Assembly (NCBI RefSeq): GCF_020911865.1
Contig: NZ_CP087131.1
Coordinates: forward strand, 2,480,001 to 2,544,000
DNA length: 64,000 bases
DNA from: Chryseobacterium sp. C-71
GTDB taxonomy: Bacteria; Bacteroidota; Bacteroidia; Flavobacteriales; Weeksellaceae
Direction of reading: 5' to 3'
In this document: positions 58,835-64,000 of the stretch, in pieces
How positions within the stretch are numbered: the first letter of the stretch is position 1
How the letters are laid out: each line of letters begins with the position of its first letter
The notes under the pieces: generated by a model
What the model was told of the DNA's origin: nothing
Databases searched by the model: none
What the model saw: only the letters and a program-made list of their open reading frames with translations
Made by a program: the position numbers and the translations under genes

Positions 58835-59868
58835 AACCTGAGTTCGGTTTAAGCAAAATTTAAAAACAATTGACCATCATTTACTTTTTTTAAGTTTAAT
58901 GATGGTTTTTTGGGGAAGAAACAATAAGCAGTTAAGCTCCCCAAAATATTCATCATAAAATTACTAACACTTCTGTGGCGAGTATGTTCCACTTGACAAT
59001 GGTTCTTTAATTCATCATTGATCGTTTCAATGATGGCTCTTTTTCGGAGCAAAATTTTGTCTTCCATTTTCATAATATGATTCTTCATATTCTTACGAAG
59101 TTTAGTAAAAAGCTGGATTCCATCAGCAAAAAGCATTTCCCAAAGAGCCTTGGAAAGATATCCTTTATCGGCAAATAGTTTTCCAAAAAGCTGCTGCGTC
59201 ATTTTTTTGATATGCTTTGGGTTTCTGTCATCAATATTTCCTTTCGTTATATAAAAGGATAAAAGTTCTCCCTTTTCATTACAAACCAAATGCAGTTTAA
59301 ACCCATAAAACCAACCCATCGAAGATTTTCCTCGCTCTGCCAAACCTTTGAAAACTTTGTGATTGTGAATCCTTTGGTTTCTGCAAACTTTTAAAGTTGT
59401 GCTGTCCATAAAGCTGATTCCAGTACATTTACCCAGACATTTTTCTTTCAAAAATAAGGCAAAAACCACAAAGCTTCTTTGCTGAAGTTCTATAAATCTA
59501 TTGTAGGAAAGGGCTTTGGGAAAAAAATTATTCCAATAACCACAAACTATTTCCTGATAATAATGCTTAAATGTTTTGTGTGCACCCAGATGAAAACCAA
59601 TCATAATCGTAATAATTTCAGAATCCGACATCATAGATCTTCTGTTTCTTCTCTTCTTTTGGTCGCCGAGCGCCTGAAATTTCATGTGTTTGATTTGGAA
59701 ATCAAATTCTTTACAGAAATCATCAACTTGTACAAAAATATTTGTAATTTGGTCTTTCAAAATCATAAGCAATAGTTCGTTTAAATATTTGAATGTTAGA
59801 TACTTAAATATACGAATTATTGCTTTTTATTGCAAATTTATTTTGTATTCTTATCCCGAACTCAGGTT
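58835..59868 (-). mobile_element. IS982-family insertion sequence, 1034 bp
   Basis: The ends are inverted repeats: AACCTGAGTTCGG (58835-58847) and CCGAACTCAGGTT (59856-59868), perfect for 13 bases. An ATTT word lies directly outside both ends (58831-58834 and 59869-59872) and may be the target duplication. The transposase fills the element on the minus strand. The size fits the IS982 family. Confidence 0.88.
58849..59772 (-). CDS. IS982-family transposase
   Basis: The 307-residue protein is a DDE transposase. SFMDSTTLKVCRNQR contains the first Asp, LFADKGYLSKAL the second, and RAIIETINDELKNHCQVEHTRHRS the catalytic Glu with the trailing Arg/His signature. The frame is intact, so the element may be active. 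It starts 96 bp inside the right end. Confidence 0.94.
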   Translation of the reverse strand: MLMILKDQITNIFVQVDDFCKEFDFQIKHMKFQALGDQKKRRNRRSMMSDSEIITIMIGFHLGAHKTFKHYYQEIVCGYWNNFFPKALSYNRFIELQQRSFVVFALFLKEKCLGKCTGISFMDSTTLKVCRNQRIHNHKVFKGLAERGKSSMGWFYGFKLHLVCNEKGELLSFYITKGNIDDRNPKHIKKMTQQLFGKLFADKGYLSKALWEMLFADGIQLFTKLRKNMKNHIMKMEDKILLRKRAIIETINDELKNHCQVEHTRHRSVSNFMMNILGSLTAYCFFPKKPSLNLKKVNDGQLFLNFA

Positions 59869-59882
59869 ATTTATGTAAATTC

Positions 59883-61130
59883 TTACGCCTTCACAATATT
59901 CACAATCACCTCAACAGCTTTCTCCATACTTTCCAATGCTACATATTCATAAGGTCCATGGAAATTCATTCCACCAGCGAAGATATTTGGACAAGGCAAT
60001 CCCATGTAAGATAGCTGTGCTCCGTCTGTTCCGCCTCTGATTGCCTTAATTTTAGGTTCAATTCCCGCTTCTTTCATCGCTTTTGCAGCAAGATCAATGA
60101 TGTACATTTTGCCTTCAAACTGCTGTTTCATGTTGCGGTATTGTTCTTTAATCTCCACTTCAGCGGTTTTTTCTCCGTGTTTTTGATTAAATTCTGCAAC
60201 TTTTTCTTCCATGAATTTTTTTCTAGCCTCAAATTTTTCATCGTCATGATCACGAATGATGTATTGAAGTTTACACTCCGAAACATCAGAAGTCACATCC
60301 ATCAAATGATAAAAACCGTCAAAACCTTTTGTGGTAGAAGGAGTTTCGTTCGAAGGTAAAGATTGGATAAATTCAGCCGCCAAAAGACTTGCATTCACCA
60401 TTTTTCCGAAAGCATAACCAGGATGTACACTTAATCCGTGGATTTTTACCACTGCTCCGGCTGCGTTGAAGTTTTCATATTCCAGTTCTCCAACTTCACT
60501 TCCGTCCATTGTATAAGCGAATTCTGCCCCGAATTTTGTAACATCAAATTTATGTGCACCTCTTCCGATTTCTTCATCCGGAGTGAAACCAATTGCCATT
60601 CTTCCATGTTTGATTTCAGGATGTGCAATCAGATATTCTGCTGCCGTTACAATTTCTGCACAACCTGCTTTGTCATCAGCTCCGAGAAGTGTATTTCCGT
60701 CAGTTGTAATTAAAGTTTGACCGATATGTTTTTTTAAACTTTCAAATTTTGAAGGAGATAGGGTAAAATTGCTTTCTTTATTTAAAATTAAATCTTCTCC
60801 CTGATAATTTTCCCAAACCTGAGGTTTTACGTTTTCACCACTGAAATCCGGTGAAGTATCATAATGAGAAATAAATCCGATGGTTGGCTGATTATCATTC
60901 TCCAAATTAGAAGGAACATATGCCATAATATACCCATGATCATCAATAGAAATATCTTCCAGCCCGATTGTTTTCAGTTCTTCAACGATGTAATTGGCGA
61001 TGTCCCACTGTCTTTCTGTAGAAGGTGTTGTTTCGCTTTCTGCGTCACTGGTTGAATATATTTTTACATAACTGAGAAAACGGTTTAGTAATTTTTCTCT
61101 CCACATTTCGTTGAATTCGATAGTACTCAT
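59883..61130 (-). CDS. pepT: Peptidase T (tripeptidase)
   Basis: The 415-residue protein is an M20 zinc aminopeptidase that splits tripeptides. It has GFISHYDTSPDFSGENV, TLLGADDKAGCAEIV, FTPDEEIGRGAHKFD, NAAGAVVKIHGLSVHPGYAF and RGGTDGAQLSYMGLPCPNIF, with the metal ligands. The length is normal. The IS982 element ends 14 bp past its stop. Confidence 0.96.
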   Translation of the reverse strand: MSTIEFNEMWREKLLNRFLSYVKIYSTSDAESETTPSTERQWDIANYIVEELKTIGLEDISIDDHGYIMAYVPSNLENDNQPTIGFISHYDTSPDFSGENVKPQVWENYQGEDLILNKESNFTLSPSKFESLKKHIGQTLITTDGNTLLGADDKAGCAEIVTAAEYLIAHPEIKHGRMAIGFTPDEEIGRGAHKFDVTKFGAEFAYTMDGSEVGELEYENFNAAGAVVKIHGLSVHPGYAFGKMVNASLLAAEFIQSLPSNETPSTTKGFDGFYHLMDVTSDVSECKLQYIIRDHDDEKFEARKKFMEEKVAEFNQKHGEKTAEVEIKEQYRNMKQQFEGKMYIIDLAAKAMKEAGIEPKIKAIRGGTDGAQLSYMGLPCPNIFAGGMNFHGPYEYVALESMEKAVEVIVNIVKA

Positions 61131-61291
61131 TAGATGTCTAAAATTTTAACAAAGTTAACAAATTTGATGCTGAGAACACGTTTTTTGTATTTGAATATGA
61201 GATATTGAAATTATAAATCAGATATAAATTATTGGTTATCAAAAGAATCTTAGCTTTGTTTTGTGCAAAGAACGAATTGTTTTAGTTTTAT

Positions 61292-61299
61292 TATATTTG
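61292..61299 (+). promoter_or_regulatory. -7 element before the HMG-CoA lyase gene
   Basis: TATATTTG matches TAnnTTTG and lies 18 bp before the ATG at 61318. It shows that the frame upstream is untranslated. Confidence 0.45.
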
Positions 61300-61317
61300 A
61301 GAAAATCAAAAGTGAAA

Positions 61318-62166
61318 ATGTTTCTTACAGAATGTCCTAGAGATGCCATGCAAGGTTGGGGAGAATTTATCCCGACTGCCAAAAAAATCGATTATATCAA
61401 CTCATTAATGGAAGTGGGTTTTGATGTTCTGGATTGCCTGAGTTTTGTGTCTCCAAAAGCAATTCCACAAATGGCTGATTCTGCTGAAGTTGCAGAAAAC
61501 ATAGATAAATCTTTATCCGATACTAAAGTTTCTGCGATTATTGGAAATTATAGAGGTGCAGAAAAAGCACTGGCGCATCAGTCTGTGGATATTTTAGGGT
61601 TTCCTTTTTCTATTTCTGAGACTTTTCAGCACAGAAATACAAATAAAAGCCAGGAGGAAGCTTTTGATGAAGTGGTAAAAATGCTGGAACTTACCAATAG
61701 CACCGGCAAAGAACTGAATCTTTATTTTTCAATGGCATTCGGAAATCCTTACGGTGAAATGTGGAAATGGGAAGATGTAGATTTTTGGGCAAAAAGATTT
61801 TCGGAAATTGGAATTAAAAACATCTTATTGTCTGATACTACAGGAGTTGCAACAACGGAAACGATCTCTGTTTTATTTGAAAAAATCCCTTCAAAATATC
61901 CAGATATTGATTTTGGAGCACATTTTCATAACCGATATGAAGATTCTTATTCTAAATTAAAATCTGCTTATGATAAAGGTTGCCGAAGATTTGATTCTGC
62001 CATCAAAGGAATTGGTGGTTGCCCAATGGCAAAAGATGATTTGGTGGGAAATATGCCGACCGAGCAAGTGATCAACTTCATGAGTTTAGAAAAAGCGGAA
62101 CACAAGTTGAACTTATTGAATTTCGAAAGTTCTTATAATAGAGCAAAGGATATTTTTCATTTTTGA
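61318..62166 (+). CDS. Hydroxymethylglutaryl-CoA lyase
   Basis: The start at 61318 (MFLTECPRDAMQGWGEFI) gives 282 residues. It cleaves HMG-CoA into acetoacetate and acetyl-CoA in leucine breakdown. LTECPRDAMQGW holds the divalent-metal/catalytic part, LDCLSFVSPKAIPQM the second motif, and AIKGIGGCPMAKDDLVGNMPTE the catalytic Cys with the GNV/L-type loop. An OsmC gene follows 113 bp later. Confidence 0.94.
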   Translation: MFLTECPRDAMQGWGEFIPTAKKIDYINSLMEVGFDVLDCLSFVSPKAIPQMADSAEVAENIDKSLSDTKVSAIIGNYRGAEKALAHQSVDILGFPFSISETFQHRNTNKSQEEAFDEVVKMLELTNSTGKELNLYFSMAFGNPYGEMWKWEDVDFWAKRFSEIGIKNILLSDTTGVATTETISVLFEKIPSKYPDIDFGAHFHNRYEDSYSKLKSAYDKGCRRFDSAIKGIGGCPMAKDDLVGNMPTEQVINFMSLEKAEHKLNLLNFESSYNRAKDIFHF

Positions 62167-62179
62167 TACTTTAATTAAG

Positions 62180-62270
62180 TCTTTGTGGGCTTTTAAAAGT
62201 GAAACGACTTTGTGAAACTTTAAAGAGCCAAACAAAAAACACTGTGAACTTAGTGTTCAAAATTATTAAA
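62180..62270. repeat. Degenerate intergenic repeat of the CTTTGTG type, second copy
   Basis: AAGTGAAACGACTTTGTG and CTGTGAACTTAGTG repeat the arrangement at 6840-6935, between the lyase and OsmC genes. Confidence 0.5.
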
Positions 62271-62279
62271 TGCATATTT

Positions 62280-62681
62280 ATGACATCAAAAATAACATAC
62301 CTCGGTGGACTAAGATGTTCAGCTGAACATTTACAGTCAGGAACTATCATCGAAAGTGATGCGCCAACCGACAACCACGGGAAAGGAGAAAAGTTTTCAC
62401 CAACCGATCTTTGCGCAACTTCATTAGCAGAATGCGCATTAACGACTATTGCAATTTTGGGCAAAGACAAAAAAATCAATATTGACGGAGCGTACTGTAC
62501 ACTTCAGAAAATTATGAAAACCGAGCCAAGAAGAATTGGTGAAATCGTTTGTAATTTTGTTTTTCCAGATTCCTATTCAGATAAGGAAAAAGCGTTCATC
62601 GAAGAAACCGCTCACAATTGTCCGGTAGCGAGAAGCCTTCATCCGGAATTGGTACAAACTATGATTTTCATTTATCAATAA
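62280..62681 (+). CDS. OsmC-family peroxiredoxin-like protein
   Basis: The ATG at 62280 (MTSKITYLGGLRCSAEHLQS) gives 133 residues; the earlier in-frame codon at 62199 lies in a repeat. OsmC/Ohr proteins reduce organic hydroperoxides with two cysteines, here in LCATSLAECALT and NCPVARSLHPEL. It follows the HMG-CoA lyase gene and ends in a terminator at 62685. Confidence 0.9.
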   Translation: MTSKITYLGGLRCSAEHLQSGTIIESDAPTDNHGKGEKFSPTDLCATSLAECALTTIAILGKDKKINIDGAYCTLQKIMKTEPRRIGEIVCNFVFPDSYSDKEKAFIEETAHNCPVARSLHPELVQTMIFIYQ

Positions 62682-62684
62682 TAT

Positions 62685-62710
62685 AGCCGCAGAAATTTCT
62701 GCGGTTTTGT
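62685..62710 (+). terminator. Terminator of the OsmC gene
   Basis: CCGCAGAAA and TTTCTGCGG form an uninterrupted palindrome followed by a T-rich run, 5 bp after the stop. Confidence 0.8.
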
Positions 62711-62732
62711 TTTTTACGACTATAAAACTTAT

Positions 62733-63578
62733 ATGAACAAAATATCACCAATAATTTCAGCTTCTGAGTTAAAAAATATTCCTAACGAAAATTTAATTAT
62801 TCTTGACGCACGAGTCGGAAAAGATGCTTGTCAAAGCTATTTAAATAAACACATCCAAGGAGCAAGGTTTGTAGATTTAGATAAAGATTTGGCTGAAATT
62901 GGAGAAGATGTTGCTTTCGGAGGAAGACATCCGCTTCCAAGTATTGAAAAGTTTAGAGAAACATGTTCAAATCTTGGAATTGCTGAAGATTCTCACATTA
63001 TAATTTATGATGATAAAAATGGTGCAAATGCAGCAGCAAGAACATGGTGGATGCTTAGATCTTTTGGATTTCAAAATGTACAGGTTTTAGATGGTGGAAT
63101 TCAGGAAGCTGAAAGAGAAGGTCTAGAATTTTCTTCAAAAGAAGAAACTTTTGAGAAAGCAGAAATCATCAAAAGACAAGATTGGCTTCTGCCAATTTCA
63201 ACCTTGGAAGATGTTGAAAATGAATTGACAAGCGATTCTGCAACCGTTATTGATGTAAGAGATTCTTACCGATACAAAGGAGAATCAGAACCAATTGATT
63301 TAGTTGCCGGGCATATTCCTGGAGCGATCAATATTCCTTTTTCTGAAAATTTAGATGAGAACGGATTTTTCCTGAAACCTGAAATTTTAAGAGAGAAATA
63401 TTTAAAATTACTACAAAACAAACCTAAAAGATTAATCATTCACTGTGGTTCCGGAGTTACTGCTTGTCATACAATTCTGGCTCTTGATTATACTGGTTTT
63501 GAAATTCCGAATCTGTACGTGGGTTCGTGGAGCGAATGGAGCAGAAGAGAAGGAAAAGAAGTTGCAAAGGAGATTTAG
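62733..63578 (+). CDS. Rhodanese-type sulfurtransferase (thiosulfate/3-mercaptopyruvate)
   Basis: The 281-residue protein has two rhodanese domains: an inactive N-terminal one (about 10-130) and an active C-terminal one with the cysteine loop HCGSGVTACH, motif CGSGVTA of mercaptopyruvate-type sulfurtransferases. VIDVRDSYRYKGE and HIPGAINIPFSE are also typical. It moves sulfane sulfur in the cytoplasm. Confidence 0.94.
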   Translation: MNKISPIISASELKNIPNENLIILDARVGKDACQSYLNKHIQGARFVDLDKDLAEIGEDVAFGGRHPLPSIEKFRETCSNLGIAEDSHIIIYDDKNGANAAARTWWMLRSFGFQNVQVLDGGIQEAEREGLEFSSKEETFEKAEIIKRQDWLLPISTLEDVENELTSDSATVIDVRDSYRYKGESEPIDLVAGHIPGAINIPFSENLDENGFFLKPEILREKYLKLLQNKPKRLIIHCGSGVTACHTILALDYTGFEIPNLYVGSWSEWSRREGKEVAKEI

Positions 63579-63591
63579 ATTAAACTATACT

Positions 63592-63661
63592 TTTGTCATT
63601 CCGATTAGGAATCTAAGCTATTATAATTAAAACATTGCCGAGATTCCTACGGAATGACAAA
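63592..63661. repeat. Dispersed palindromic element, copy 4
   Basis: TTTGTCATTCC and GGAATGACAAA at the ends, with GGAATCT and AGATTCC further in, are inverted with a 3-base offset in the left arm. Same family as 12419, 18696 and 39598, between the rhodanese gene and the SUF-like gene. Confidence 0.75.
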
Positions 63662-63702
63662 CATATATTTAAAGAATAAAAAAATCAGGATTTGTCAGAA
63701 GC

Positions 63703-63731
63703 AAAAAAAGCTGCCAAAAAATTGACAGCCC
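63703..63731 (-). terminator. Terminator of the SUF-like gene
   Basis: GCTGCCAA and TTGACAGC form an eight-base stem with a G-T pair, followed on the minus strand by seven T residues, 20 bp past the stop at 63751. Confidence 0.75.
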
Positions 63732-63750
63732 ATTTATTTTTAATCAAAAT

Positions 63751-64000
63751 TTAAAGCATTCCCAGCTCAAATTTCGCCTCTTCACTCATCATATCTTTGT
63801 TCCAGGTGGGCTCGAAAGTAAGTTCCAAATCTACGCTTTTTACATTTTCTACTTCGGCAGTTTTGTCTTTTACTTCTTGCGGCAGACTTTCTGCAACGGG
63901 ACAGTTAGGGCTCGTTAAGGTCATGATGATTTTCACATCGGCTTCTTCCGAAATCTGAACGTCATAAATCAATCCCAATTCGTAAATATCCACCGGAATT
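63751..64000 (-). CDS. SUF/PaaD-type (MIP18-like) assembly protein, 5' part outside the window
   Basis: The frame is open to the window end, so the N-terminus is missing; the 82 residues visible include the motif IPVDIYELGLIYDV and TLTSPNCPVAESLPQEV, characteristic of DUF59/MIP18-like proteins (SufT/PaaD) that help Fe-S assembly. The Cys in SPNCPVAE is the family's conserved cysteine. It may belong to a larger SUF operon beyond the end. Confidence 0.88.
   Translation of the reverse strand, partial: IPVDIYELGLIYDVQISEEADVKIIMTLTSPNCPVAESLPQEVKDKTAEVENVKSVDLELTFEPTWNKDMMSEEAKFELGML

Overview
This is a 64 kb chromosomal window from an AT-rich member of the Bacteroidota, most likely a Chryseobacterium-like flavobacterium (Weeksellaceae). 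The signs are a secreted protein with a C-terminal T9SS sorting domain, promoters with the Bacteroidota -7 element TAnnTTTG, 2TM-domain proteins, a TonB/outer-membrane receptor economy, a SUF-type protein, and short dispersed palindromes of the kind seen between flavobacterial genes. The genus is my inference from overall protein resemblance. Most of the window is ordinary core genome. I see no prophage, CRISPR array, rRNA operon or large island; the only complete mobile element is one IS982-type insertion sequence.

Layout. 1-1876: end of an outer-membrane beta-barrel receptor and a secreted helical protein. 1921-7735: a two-component system in which a LytS-type histidine kinase carries a C-terminal 2TM domain and is accompanied by four small stand-alone 2TM proteins and a LytTR response regulator; a T9SS-exported protein and a frameshifted gene remnant sit inside the cluster. 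7776-10168: small unknown proteins, one with a Gly/Cys-rich tail. 10303-12375: two SDR oxidoreductases divergent from an HxlR regulator. 12584-18652: mnmA, an outer-membrane protein, clpC, a YgjV-like protein and a glycosyltransferase. 18910-21187: sufE plus two glycosyltransferases. 21275-21457: two identical tRNA-Val(TAC) genes. 21497-28261: folC, a TolC-type gene run with a mannose-1-phosphate guanylyltransferase, bcp and nth. 28372-31341: a Crp-type regulator with an NTF2-like gene on one side and a quinone oxidoreductase/SDR pair on the other. 31436-37038: DinB, DUF885 peptidase and an exbB-exbD-tonB operon. 37147-45785: a minus-strand block with an SpmAB-like protein, accD, fbaA, NAD kinase, a CBS protein, a TrmH-type methyltransferase and a bestrophin. 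46150-48738: mutS. 48770-54960: four intact TonB-C-domain genes, one broken one, thioredoxin-like genes, and YARHG and DUF2306 genes. 54971-64000: a BaiN-type flavoprotein, a thioesterase, thiL, a SUKH-like gene, IS982, pepT, HMG-CoA lyase, OsmC, a rhodanese and a partial SUF protein.

The most interesting signals are regulatory. Two almost identical LytTR-type direct repeats (nine-base boxes 12 bp apart) lie just upstream of the promoters of both 2TM transcription units, so the LytTR regulator at 6992 probably controls the kinase and all four 2TM proteins as one autoregulated system. FNR-like 14-bp sites flank the Crp-type gene, in pairs spaced 23 bp at two promoters. Seven GTAAC boxes fill the gap between the HxlR gene and the SDR operon. 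A promoter plus a strong hairpin terminator at 44037-44143, with no gene between, looks like a small RNA. Two genes are visibly broken: one at a poly-A tract, the other by a single in-frame stop.
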